DNA of 64,000 nt, from contig JAMPIV010018771.1 of the NCBI GenBank assembly GCA_024509875.1, positions 584,501 through 648,500 of the forward strand, written 5' to 3'. Under the pieces are notes generated by a model. The model ran no database searches and was not told where the DNA came from. It saw nothing but the letters and a program-made list of their open reading frames with translations. Source of the DNA: Oreohelix idahoensis (lineage: Eukaryota; Mollusca; Gastropoda; Stylommatophora; Oreohelicidae). The position numbers and the translations under genes were made by a program. Below, piece after piece: positions 24,902-38,416 of the stretch. The stretch's first letter is position 1. Every line of letters starts with the position of its first letter.

Positions 24902-27135
24902 ATGTCTAGTTTTGATTATTTCATTACACAAGGGAAATCCCTTGGTATGACTACTGAGAGATTAGAAGAATTCGCACTTGCCGAATATGCCAAGGCGCAG
25001 AAGTCAGAAGAAAAGAAACAGAAATTAGAAGCTGAAGATAGAAGATTGCAAATGCAGGCAGAAGAGAGAAAACTTCAGTTGGAAAAGGAAAAACAGAAAT
25101 TAGAGGCTGAAGATAGAAAAATTCAACAGCAAATGGAATGGAAAAGCAGAAATTGGAGGCTGAAAAACAGAAATTAGAAGCTGAGGATAGAAAAATTCAA
25201 CAGAAAATGGAAGAGAAAAAAATGCAAATGCAAATGGAAGAAAGAAAGCTTCAGATGCAAGCTGAAGAAAACCAAAGACTGCACGAGGAAAGGATCTTAT
25301 CTATGGAACTGGAGAAAATAAAGATAGTGAATATTGGTAATACACAAAATGAGACAAACAATCAAACAACTTCTAATAAGGCAAATACTAATTCTTACAA
25401 AATTAGATTGCCTCCTTTCAACTCTGCCTGTGACGACATTTCATTCTATCTGAATAGATTTGAACTTTTATGCGAATTTCATAAGATAGACAAGTCGGAA
25501 TATTGTGCACGACTTATGGAAATACTCAAGGGTGAAGCTATGAACACTATAAGTATGTTGGAGGGCCCTGACAAAAATAACTATGATGTTGTCAGAGCGG
25601 TCTTGTTAAAAAAATACCAACTGGATGAAGATGGTTATCGCCTACGCTTTAAGTCTCTATTGCCAGAGACAGGGAAAGATTTTTCAGACTTTATATCAAA
25701 TATTCGCCTTACGTTTTCCCGTTGGGTGGAACTTTCAAAAACTGAACATACATACGAAGCCCTCATTAACTTATTGCTTCGTGACAAAGTCATGTCGTCT
25801 GTAAACGCTTCTTTTCTTTCTTTTTTACATGAGCGAAAACCTAAAAACTTGAAAGAAATGGAACTATACTGTCGCCAATACGTCACTGCACACCCTAATG
25901 TGACTGTTAGCCACTCTGAGGTCAGAGAAGGTTTACCCGTGGCTTCAGCAATACCATATGGTCCTAATTTGCGCCATCGATCTGTAAGTGCGGATCGCAA
26001 TTTTGGTAGGAGAGATAATCGTGATTTTTGACAGTACCAAGGGGGTTAATCACGTAGTAAATCTCCTTCTTCAAGGAACTGGAGACAATTTAACGGTCCT
26101 CAACATTTTGGTCCCAACAATTATGGAAATTTTGAAAGGGGTAACTACAATAGAGATTATCAACCCTACAATAATTTTTCTCGAAGACAACAAAATCCAT
26201 CGAATAGATATTTTGATCAAAGGGGAAAAAGTAATCGCGACAATGCTAACTGGGGTTCAAATCAGAACAACAGTTTCAATAGAGGAAATAGCAATGGTTC
26301 CAATAGAGATAATAGTTGCGATAGATCGCGATATGACAGTAGATCTCCAAATAATAGATCGCATCGCCATGCTAACTCTGCTCAACAAGAGCCCCAGTTT
26401 ATTAATGATCAAGGTTACAATGATAATAGTGTCTCTAATGCTACTGCTTGCTCTGCTTTCGATTTCGAGAGAGCATCTCAGTGCCCGGAGTGCACAACTT
26501 TGTTCCAACCTACAGCTATAACTACCTTGAATTGCGGTCATCCTCTCCCGACTACTCTTCCTGCCTTGTCTGCACACGACGGAAGAGGGTCTCTTACCCT
26601 ACATAAAGGATTTGTAAATAATAATCCAGTCTCAGTTCTCTTTGATTCTGGATGCACGACTGTTGGGATTAGACAGTCTCTAGTCCATCCATCTTGCGCT
26701 ACAGGTAATATGGTGAAATGTGTGACATTTGGTGGGAAATTTGAGACTTTTCCGACTGCCATAGTGCACATTGCCACATCATTTTTCACTGGTTATATAC
26801 ACGCTTGTATGCCCAGAGCGCCTATCACCGACCTTACTGTCGGACAGATACATAGTATAAAGATATGTACGCCGGTGCAAATTGCTGCTTGGGAACGGCA
26901 ATATAATCTTACTGCCGCATTATGCCAAAATCTTATCACCAAGTACATTCTGCTAACGCAATACATTCTGCTAATTTAGTGCAATCTTGCAGTGTTGATG
27001 ATACGATTGTTCATCATGCTAATTTTGGTGCTACTTTTAGCCCAGTTCGACATACCTCAGTACGTCGCAACCCTAACGTTGATTCTTTTTTAACTACTAT
27101 TATAGAAGAAGATCCTTGTCGTGAAACGAGTGTGT
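24902..27135 (+). pseudogene. Gmr1-like Gypsy element 3: gag and protease remnant
   Basis: The ATG at 24902 (context AGCATAATG) begins SSFDYFITQGKSLGM and then a long charged coiled coil (KLEAEDRK units). A frameshift near 25140 moves into the 25138-26031 frame with FKSLLPETGKDFSDFI, LTFSRWVELSKTEHTYEAL and CRQYVTAHPN. Stops at 26029 and 26047 interrupt the Asn/Arg-rich tail. The same frame then continues through the C-x2-C-x13-C-G-H motif (26482-26541), the protease VLFDSGCTT near 26637 and a decayed QIHSIKICTPVQIAAWE block. Recognisable homology ends about 27110 (FLTTIIEEDP), just before integrase would begin. No integrase, RT or RNase H follows, so the 3' two-thirds has been deleted. Confidence 0.85.
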
Positions 27136-27821
27136 AAACCCACTACTTTGTTTAATCACTATGTCGCGATATAAATTTGCCCAGATAATCAACGAGCACC
27201 GTTCACCAGTGTTTGAGACAGAATGAAATTAGGCTTAAACCCTGTTTATCGGAACTCGGTTGGGGGCCATCTTGTCACCCAATATGGCGGAAAAAACAGA
27301 ATAAAATTAGCCATAAGCCCTGTTTTTCTGGGACTCGTCTCGGTCAAGGATGGTACGGAGCATGGTACTAAACCGCATTTAGCCAATCAGCTTGCCATGC
27401 CGAGAACCAACCAAAAGCTGTCCCTAAGCCGTAAAAGTTCCCACATCTACCTATATACGGGCGGATTTTATGCATAATCACACAACACCAACACGAAGCC
27501 AATTAAACGACCGTATGAGGAAGAGAAGCTGTCAACCTTGATTTATTGCTTACCTGCGTGCATTGACCTGGCAGACTGCGTCACTAGTCGAGTCAAAACC
27601 TGGCCGGTTTAAATCTTAGAGTGTAAGCATAATTATACTTGTAGGAAAATAGGCCTACAGCACGTATATAACGTTGGTATTTGTTGTGTGTCATTTATAC
27701 TACCTACACCTGTATATATTTAATATATTTTGGTTCACTATGAATGTATCAGGTTACTGATTGTATCTTGGGGAATTAGGGATAATGATTGTCTTTCCTA
27801 GTATGATTGCTGAAGACGATA
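27136..27821. other. No supported gene; partial duplication
   Basis: An approximately 80-bp imperfect duplication (AGAATGAAATTAGGCTTAAA at 27220 versus AGAATAAAATTAGCCATAAG at 27298) keeps an 84-codon ORF open. I do not recognise it. Confidence 0.5.
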
Positions 27822-28006
27822 CTCCAACCTGAAATATAACCAAAATCGTCCTTTTTAGGACTCATCAATCTATTGTCTCATCTAACTCCAACCTGAAATA
27901 TAACCAAAACAGTCCTTGTTAGGACTCATCAATCTATTGTCTCATATAACCAATCTATTGTCTCATCTAACTCCAACCTGAAATATAACCAATCAGTCCT
28001 CGTCTC
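27822..28006. repeat. About 64-bp tandem repeat, nearly three copies
   Basis: Units begin ACTCCAACCTGAAATATAAC. Copies one and two contain a small hairpin (best as AGTCCTTGTTAGGACT); the third is cut short. Confidence 0.8.
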
Positions 28007-28136
28007 ATAATACTACTATCATCAGAACACAACAATATTGTTAGGATATATGTTACCAGCCAGTATAGCACTTGTCAGAGAGGGCCTGGTATATTATAGG
28101 GGGAAGGAGATGGTTGTATCACACCTAGGTGTACAT

Positions 28137-28256
28137 ATTATTGGATGTATTCATGTATTGAATTTATATTATTGGATGTATTCATGTATCGAATTTATAT
28201 TATTGGATGTATTCATGTATTGAATTTATATTATTGGATATATTCATGTATTAATT
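28137..28256. repeat. 31-bp minisatellite, four copies
   Basis: Four copies of ATTATTGGATGTATTCATGT plus TGAATTTAT-type ends, with the last copy diverged. Confidence 0.88.
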
Positions 28257-28507
28257 TATCAGAAAGAATGTTTTGCAAGTAGACACATGTCTTGTCTCGC
28301 TATTGCTAAATCATACTGAGCCATGTTGTCATTCATCCTACATGCAGACACCTGAGACATGCTCATCTCATATACAATAGAACTAGGTGGGCTTGAGGAC
28401 AGAAATTAGCCCCTATTTTTACTTGTTACAGGTTTTATTCGTGTCATCAAACCTGAGGTCGTATGTCGTGTCAATCCAGCTGCCTGGAAAAGATCATAGC
28501 TGAAAAA

Positions 28508-28647
<140 letters not shown>

Positions 28648-28974
28648 GTAATTAACAGCACAGCTGATACATTTACTATAATTGAGTAACAGCACAGCTG
28701 ATATAACTTTTTTGTTCCTATAATTGGAAGACTTGTAATATACAAGTGTATATATATATATATATATGTAAATCATTTGTAAACTTACAAATCCATTACA
28801 TTCCCTCTTCCAACATCCATCCTTCAGCACAAGAGTAGATAGTGTATATACTAAATAAGAAAATCTGTTTCCTTGTTTTTTTAATATCACAGTTAGTTAC
28901 AGCGGGGGTGGCAATTTATGACGGTCTGCTCTCTACTAAATTTTTCGAGATCAGATCATTCACAGCCGTAACTA

Positions 28975-29688
28975 ATGTATGATACCAGTAGTTCTCTCAG
29001 ACACTGGGACTTCACCATTTTCTGCAGAAATTCTATTTCTGTAATTGTCAGTACTATACTAATCCTAGAGCCAATAAAAACCTCACGCTACAATCCTTTA
29101 GTTTTGTCTGATACACACACTAATTTTATAGCTACGACTGAATCTACATCCAGTGACGTTGATTGCAACTTCTTTGCTGCAATGACTAGTGTTTTCTTTG
29201 CTACATGTACGAACTTAGTTGTAAGTACATATCTATACCTTATGAGTTTCTTTACTTTTCTTACTGGGCCGGTTAGCTCAGTATCTTCGTCTTTCACGAC
29301 TTTTTGTCGTACTTACTGCTTTTCTTTTAAACTTCGACGTTGGTCCAAGTTTACTACTGTATGCTTTTACATCTTTAGTTTATGTTTCTTGCTATTTTCT
29401 TTGCCCATTACACAGGCTATGACTTCAGTTCAGCCTTTAAAACGTGCGCCTTTGTCGGCTGCATTTCCTTTGTCTTGCGCAAAATCCCAGATTGTCAGCC
29501 ATCATGACACTCTTAGTCATCATTACCATCTTTTAGATTTACCTTTTGACGTGGGTATCATTTGTATATTCACGACTTTATTATACATTAACGCACACTG
29601 GTATTACATTTTTATGACCCTGTTTAATTCAGGATTTTGGTTTAGTATGAGCTTCTTTCTCTGTTACCCTTTTTTGTTTGACGGATGA
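28975..29688 (+). CDS. Hypothetical 237-codon ORF, doubtful
   Basis: This is the longest open frame in the window that is neither a recognised element nor a simple repeat. The predicted product is rich in Ser, Thr, Phe and Leu, with hydrophobic stretches (for example FFTFLTGPV near residue 92, CFYIFSLCFLLFSLP near residue 131 and a Phe/Tyr-rich end). I recognise no family. A lysine-rich 69-codon ORF lies antisense at 29088-29297, so the plus frame could be the shadow of old minus-strand coding DNA. There is no visible promoter, splice evidence or paralogue in the window. It could be a mobile-element remnant. Confidence 0.2.
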   Translation: MYDTSSSLRHWDFTIFCRNSISVIVSTILILEPIKTSRYNPLVLSDTHTNFIATTESTSSDVDCNFFAAMTSVFFATCTNLVVSTYLYLMSFFTFLTGPVSSVSSSFTTFCRTYCFSFKLRRWSKFTTVCFYIFSLCFLLFSLPITQAMTSVQPLKRAPLSAAFPLSCAKSQIVSHHDTLSHHYHLLDLPFDVGIICIFTTLLYINAHWYYIFMTLFNSGFWFSMSFFLCYPFLFDG

Positions 29689-30194
29689 AGGTTTGATTGA
29701 CATTGTACAAGGGTCGGAAGTTTACACGGCCACATTTGATAGATTAAAATTAAAATTGACTGTTGTATTTCATAAAATCTTGCCTTTGCCAAACAGATTT
29801 TCATTTGTGTTTTTTCACAGCGACGGCTTTGCGATGAGAGTCAGAGCTGTTATATTGATTGAGTAGGCTGTGGTATTGATCGCTAGATTTGCTGTTCCAG
29901 TGAAACTAGTCGGCAGTTTGACGCCACACTAGATGTTTTTGGTATCCTCATATTCATAAATTCGTTCAAGACCTCGGGAGATAGTAGATAGAATTGTATA
30001 TTTGTATAGTATAGTATATTAGATAGTATTGTATTAGGATTAGTTAACTCCTTTGAGATAATGTGTTGGTTCATCTTTATGCACCATTTCATTACCATAT
30101 TTTTAAAAATATGTGACTGTGTTCTGATAATGCACCATTTCATTACCATGTTGTTCCTATGATACTGTGTTTTGATAGCGAGTAATATCGTTAT
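29689..30194. other. No supported gene; local duplication
   Basis: Contains two near-identical 24-base stretches (ATGCACCATTTCATTACCAT at about 30078 and 30130). No gene recognised. Confidence 0.5.
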
Positions 30195-30203
30195 CTGTCG
30201 CTT

Positions 30204-30511
30204 CATTTTCTTCTTCCTCCTTCGTCCTGAAAAGGACGTTGGTTGCGTTGTGGCTGTTTACAGCAGAGCTGCGATATCTGCGCCTTTCGGCCGGCATATC
30301 CGACTTCAGCACGGCATTTTTTGGGACCGGGTTTGCCTTCCCTCTTCGATCCCTATTCTCTCAGCCAGACTGCAGTGATGCAGCCTGTTTCCAGGACCAC
30401 CACGAGGAGGTGGAGTAGGGTCTTGGTCAGCTCTGGTTCGCTGACCCTGATGCAAGCAGTCAAGCTATGAGTCGCTACTGCATTCTCTATTGCTGCGTCT
30501 TTGGGTCCCAT
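30204..30511 (-). mobile_element. 308-bp retroposon (SINE family A), minus copy
   Basis: Flanked by the 9-bp duplication CTGTCGCTT at 30195-30203 and 30512-30520. Read on the minus strand it starts ATGGGACCCAAAGACGCAGC and ends in a GGAGGAAGAAGAAAATG tract. It is the reverse-complement relative of 31008-31315 and the same length. No pol III boxes are obvious, and the GAA-type tail resembles that of the RTE-like LINE at 11309-11324, so LINE-driven mobilisation is likely. Confidence 0.85.
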
Positions 30512-30729
30512 CTGTCGCTTGAGCATACAAAATCCGCCCTATTACCATCTTGGCAAAGAATGCACCCTGGCCTTATCAGCGATTAAACAAATGCGCTTGG
30601 CGATTTTAGTGTTAATCTGAAGTATGATGTCGGCCACACCAGAGATTAACAAACATGGTTGTCGATTAATTATTATCTCAGCCGTTCCTTGCAGAGCAGG
30701 GAGGGACGGGTGACAAACAGACATGACGA

Positions 30730-31424
30730 CATATCAGTGAGAGGAGTGTAAGAATGTTTGAAAATTCAAAATATCTGCTACATAGCAGAGAAAGAAAGAG
30801 GTGCCGACCATGGAAAATCAAGTAAATAGTCCAGTACAACAAATGTCCAGGATACGGCCGTAGTGAAGCAGAGATCGACACAAAAATAATTATGTGACAG
30901 CTACATTCAACAACATGAAACATATACTGACCTCTAAACAGTTAACTCACAAATTAAAACTGAGAATCATAAAATGTTATATGTATTCTGCACTACTGTA
31001 TGGTGTAATGGGACCCAAAGACGCAGCAATAGAGAACGCAGTCAGCGACTCATAGCTTGACTGCCTGCGTCAGGACCAGCGAATCAGAGCTGGTCAAGAC
31101 CGCACTCCACCTCCACGTGGTGGTCCTGGAAACAGTCTGCAGCAGTGCAGTCTGGCTGAGCGAGTGTGGATCGCAATGGGAAGGCAAACCCGGTCCTAAA
31201 AAATGCCGTGCAGAAGTCGGATGTGTCGACCGAAAGGTGCAGATATCACAGCTTAGGCGTAAACAGACACAACGCAACCACCGTCCTTTTCAGGGCGAAC
31301 GAGGAAGAAGAAGAAGTATGGTGTAGAAACATGGACAATTAATAAGCATTTGGAAGAACGAATTGAGACTCTTGAAATGTGGATATATAGAAGAATGGGG
31401 CGCATCTCGTGGAAAGAATATTTA
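30730..31424 (+). pseudogene. LINE C-terminal fragment split by a SINE
   Basis: Frames around 30905-30997 read TSKQLTHKLKLRIIKCYM, then YSALLYGV. After the SINE and its target duplication the same protein continues with YGVETWTINKHLEERIETLE and MWIYRRMGRISWKEY up to about 31420. This is the ALLYG-ETWT...WIYRRM block of endonuclease-RT LINEs. Upstream of 30900 the frame is badly broken. Confidence 0.8.
31008..31315 (+). mobile_element. 308-bp retroposon (SINE family A), plus copy
   Basis: Inserted into the LINE fragment with the 10-bp duplication GTATGGTGTA at 30998-31007 and 31316-31325. Starts ATGGGACCCAAAGACGCAGC and ends in GAGGAAGAAGAAGAA. Together with the minus copy it makes an inverted pair with about 500 bp between the arms. 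Confidence 0.88.
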
Positions 31425-31427
31425 TTC

Positions 31428-31670
31428 AAAGAGCGGCAGATTGGCCAAGCGGTTAGAGCGTTGTCCTATGGCGGCGAAGTTACCGGGTTCCGGAATTGAC
31501 ACCTGGAAGCGTCATGCTCCAGTCTACACAGGTATAACTGGGTACCTGACTCATGAGTTATGAAAGGCAAAAGGCAGCGGATAAAGGGAAATGGTTACCA
31601 CACCTTATAAAAGTGTTGGACCTAGTATGGAAGTCTCTAACACTCCGCTCCGCTACGGCAGTATCTACAT
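31428..31670 (+). mobile_element. tRNA-derived SINE (family C)
   Basis: The head has an A-box-like TGGCCAAGCGGTTAGAGCG and a degenerate B box (GGGTTCCGGAATTG). It is followed by a body found again at 37085 and 51030: CTCATGAGTTATGAAAGGCAAAAGGC, CACCTTATAAAAGTGTTGG and CTCTAACACTCCGCTCC. The tRNA-like head is degenerate and is not a functional tRNA gene. Confidence 0.7.
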
Positions 31671-32468
31671 TTTATTCAATTTAACTTTCAGCTAAAGCCT
31701 TGTGAAGGAACTACAAACGTGGTATGTGTTAGCTCACAGACAAGACATCAATATATTCACAGAAAGATATATTTTTGCAGACTGACAAGCCAAGAGGCAG
31801 ACAAATCATGAGGAAACCAGACAATATCTGTTAAAGTATTTGTGGCCAGGGAGAAAAAAAAATGTGGGAAAGGGGGAGGAAAGACTAAAAGCTGAAAGAA
31901 TGTAGGTCACGAAAACAGCAGCCTTGAAGTCTGGAGCAGACGTGCAGTTTTGTTTATCTAGTCCAGACTTGCACCGGCAGGTGAGCTTCTCCAGACCTAG
32001 ATGTTCCAGACTCAAGCTTTTGATTCCTTCTCCACACTTTCCGTCATGTAAAACATATCAGATCGTGTGGCTTCTAGCATTCTGTTTCCGGAGTTCAATT
32101 TAAAACAACAAAAAAAGGGTGGGGGAGAGAAGCGAAATGGCATTAATATCGGCAGCCCCGGCGTTACACAAGTAATTAAACATATGCATCAGTAATGGTT
32201 TGCAAAATGTGGAAGTGCCCACACTTTTCACATATCTTATCAAGTGTATCACCCTTGTTTTCTTGCTGATTCTATACTTCTTGTGTTAGCAACAACAAAC
32301 ATAATTTTTAAATACTGAGCGGATTTCGATACCTCAGTTTACTCTTTTTTATTTTTTATTTCTTGAAACCAGGAGCAGTCTTCATGTATGCATCGCGTCT
32401 TTAATGCAGGCCAGAGTGAAACAGAGGCATATATTTCTACATCGCTTATTTGTGTGCAGTATACATTA
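31671..32468. other. No supported gene
   Basis: Unassigned sequence with short chance ORFs between a SINE and a MITE. Confidence 0.5.
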
Positions 32469-32928
32469 TAGGGCAGCACCGAATAGTGGTTTTTACTATT
32501 CGGCCGAATGCGAATAGAGGCCTTTAACTATTTGGCCGAATACGAATACGAATAGTAAGTGAATGTTGGGCATAAAAAGTTGTGTTCAACAGGTCTACTG
32601 ACATTTTTATTAATTATTATACAGCGTTACAAACAATAGGGCAAATATCTTGGAACTATTTAATGCTACTAACTAGCCATTATTTAGTTTTTAGTTTTTT
32701 TAATTGCTCCATGAAAGATGCATTGGCTTAAAAAAAAAAAAACGAGTATCTGAACATTCTCTGTAAAAAGACAACATGTTATCTGAAAACGTGTTGTCAG
32801 CAAGTTCTGAACAGACATTTACTATTCATAATTGATGGCAGCGTACTATTCGACCGAATACGAATAGTTCATCGAATGCACCAATCGGCCCCGAATCGAA
32901 TATGAATCGAATATTCGGTGCTGCCCTA
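32469..32928. mobile_element. hAT-like MITE with perfect 17-bp inverted ends
   Basis: TAGGGCAGCACCGAATA at 32469-32485 is exactly inverted at 32912-32928. The 460-bp body carries further ATTCGGCCGAATNCGAATA-type subterminal repeats on both sides and no ORF. The TAGGG-type end is common among hAT non-autonomous elements. The flanks GTATACAT and GTATATAA are similar enough for a decayed 8-bp duplication, but this is not certain. Confidence 0.8.
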
Positions 32929-36244
<3,316 letters not shown>

Positions 36245-36360
36245 GTAAACGGCTCCCGGGTCGACCCAACCTCATGAACTGGGTACCACAGTAACTCTGG
36301 GAAGGCTAAGGCGGCCGGCGTGATGCTGACCACATCACCCTTGTATGTGCCGATAGTCAA
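36245..36360 (+). mobile_element. Partial SINE-like repeat
   Basis: The block CTCTGGGAAGGCTAAGGCGG then GTGATGCTGACCACATCACCC resembles the middle of the family C SINEs (GCTAGGGAAAGTAAAGGCAC then GAGGTCACCC at 37215-37245). Head and tail are missing or diverged. Confidence 0.4.
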
Positions 36361-36594
36361 GAAAATATCAGCCTAACACCATATTCTCAATATGCTTCAA
36401 TGGGCGTTTAACGAACGGGATCCCTTCCCTAACTTCACTTCAAAGAAAAGATTGCTCTCTATCTTGTACAGTTCACGAATAAAGTGATTTTTAGTAAGTT
36501 AACTTGTGGGGGCTTTTCACTGGCAATTCGGTACAATCAAACCTGGGAACACCGTACTATTAAGTGCCAGTAAGAAAAGGTTAGTCCGAAATTT

Positions 36595-36770
36595 CATCAT
36601 CATCAGCTGCCGTCCCCACAATGAATGTCGGCTGCAATGGATCTTCAACGTCTTCTGTGTTGATGGTGCACTCTGATAGACTCTTTCCTGTCCATCTCTT
36701 GATGTTATCTTCCCACTTGTAGTGCTGTCTTCCCCATTGCACGGTTGCCTTCAACTCTCCCTAGCATTAT
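36595..36770 (-). pseudogene. LINE 3' tail fragment, minus strand
   Basis: The minus strand reads RQHYKWEDNIKRWTGK then ECTINTEDVEDPLQPTFIVG and ends in GATGATGATG. This is the RWEDNIKEWTG tail typical of endonuclease-RT LINEs and is comparable to the plus-strand copy at 52590-52830. Confidence 0.7.
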
Positions 36771-37084
36771 GGTCTTCTGCAAGGTGTTATTTTTAATAAA
36801 AAAATGAAATTTAAGTAGGTTAAAAACTGGTTGTTCCCCATTCCGTCACCTCGAGATCTACCAAATGACGCCTTGGGATCTACAGGTAGATTAAGAATGA
36901 CCGCTTGCCGATCCCTACTGTAAAGCAAATACGAATTTTTTTATAAAATTATTACTGGTTATTCGCGTTGTATGTCATGATAGTGACTAACCCATTGTGA
37001 TATACAACTAGGCTTCACTTGATATAAATGATGTGTTTCTGGAGCTCTAGACCTAGACATAACGACTCGTTTCACGTGCTATAA

Positions 37085-37315
37085 CTTAGAATGAGCGTCG
37101 AGGGGCAGAGTATTTAGGGCCCCTGCTTCTAGAGGCAAGTTTGCCAGGTTCGAAACTTGGTAGCGTCATCCTCAAGTTTAACCAGTTTAAATGGAGACTC
37201 AACTCTTGAGCTAGGGAAAGTAAAGGCACTGAGGTCACCCCCACCTCATAAAGCTTGACTTAGTAAAGTGAAGCCTCTAACACTTCACTCCCCAGCAACA
37301 TTATCAGCTATGGAG
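37085..37315 (+). mobile_element. tRNA-derived SINE (family C)
   Basis: A near-canonical B box (GGTTCGAAAC at 37148) follows a tRNA-like head. The body has CTAGGGAAAGTAAAGGCACT, CACCTCATAAAGCTTGACTTAG and CTCTAACACTTCACTCC, shared with the copies at 31428, 51030 and the tail at 48750. Confidence 0.75.
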
Positions 37316-37384
37316 CTAACATTGTCTTTTATTTTTCCATCTAGATTCAATGCTGCATTCAAGTACTGTACGACTAAACAGGGT

Positions 37385-38005
37385 TGGTAGTTCTTTCCTC
37401 CAGTCATAAATGACTATGGGATTAATGCTCTCTTGCGGTGCTATCGCTCAGCAGCTGTTTTGCCTGGTGTTTTTTTTGGGGTGTTCTTGTCTCTTCTGCT
37501 TGTTGTAAGAACTTCTTTTTGTCCAGTCTAAGGTAACGCCGTAGGGAGAATCTCCACTTCGTGAGATCGTCAGCTTCCTCCTACCAGGCTGCTGGATTTA
37601 TATATATCCTGTAACTTTATATCTCTCTTGCCCACTTCTTTCAACCTCAGCTGCGGTAGATGGACTGTTCTTTTGCCATCTGCCAGTTTGTCTATAGAAA
37701 ATATCTTTGGGGATCCGATCAACTTCCATGCGGCCCATATGGTCTAGCCAGCGAGTTTGCGCTGTCTAGGCAGTGTATGTATACCTGCTTTGACGGCCAG
37801 CGCATGACAGCACCTCGACATTTGTCACTTTGTCCTTCCACGAAATACCAAGGATGTGTTTGGTCGACACTGTAAATGGAAGGATTGAGCCTTCTTTCTT
37901 GCTTAACATAGGTTGTCTATGTCTCACTGCCATATAGAAGCGTGCTAGTGACGCAGGCATTATATACTGCAGCTTTGGTCTTCATTGTAAGTTTGGAGAT
38001 TCCTC
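37385..38005 (-). pseudogene. LINE C-terminal region, minus strand
   Basis: The minus strand shows KTKAAVYNACVTSTLLYGSE plus TWTTYVKQERRLNPSIYSVD near 37930-37990 (LLYG-ETWT block), then a frameshift and WYFVEGQSDK, and further decayed frames down to 37385. It is the same family as 11840-12290 but extends further upstream. Multiple stops. Confidence 0.8.
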
Positions 38006-38014
38006 AAACACTCG

Positions 38015-38411
38015 TTGTACATTTGTACCTCACTAATTGAAAACGTTAATGAACATAAAACTCTAGGTATAGTCGTTGACCACCATCTAAATTGGAACTC
38101 ACATGTACATGCACTGACCAAGCAAACGGTACAGAAAGTTTACCAGTTAGTTAAAATCAAACATTTCCTAGATGAAGACGCACGAAAATTGTTCTGAATT
38201 ATCTCACATACAAGCAACCCTTGACTATTGCTCCACAATCTGGGATGTTTGCTCAATGTCCAACACAAAGAGTTCACTACAAAAGCGTGCAGTGAGTCTA
38301 GTCTCTGACAACTGCCTAACTCAATGTGTAGATCTATATTTAAAAAAACTCCAAATACTGCTCTTAAGAAAGCGCCTTCTGTTTAACAAAGCTAAATTTG
38401 TTTACAAAATC
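38015..38411 (+). pseudogene. Jockey/CR1-like LINE RT C-terminus, 5' part
   Basis: The frames read LGIVVDHHLNWNSHVHALTK then QTVQKVYQLVKIKHFLDEDA, then, after a frameshift, HIQATLDYCSTIWDVCSMSN, LQKRAVSLV and KAKFVYKI. This is the region after the RT palm in Jockey/CR1-type LINEs. It is interrupted at 38412 by the 9.3-kb LTR element and resumes at 47702. Clade assignment is by motif style only. Confidence 0.8.
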
Positions 38412-38416
38412 CTGTC

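Noticed and set aside
30195..31325. A single foldback transposon with 308-bp inverted arms
   Set aside because: Each arm has its own distinct target duplication, so they are two separate insertions.
31428..31505. A functional leucine- or serine-type tRNA gene
   Set aside because: A-box-like sequence is present but the B box is degenerate and no cloverleaf closes; the following body is a SINE.
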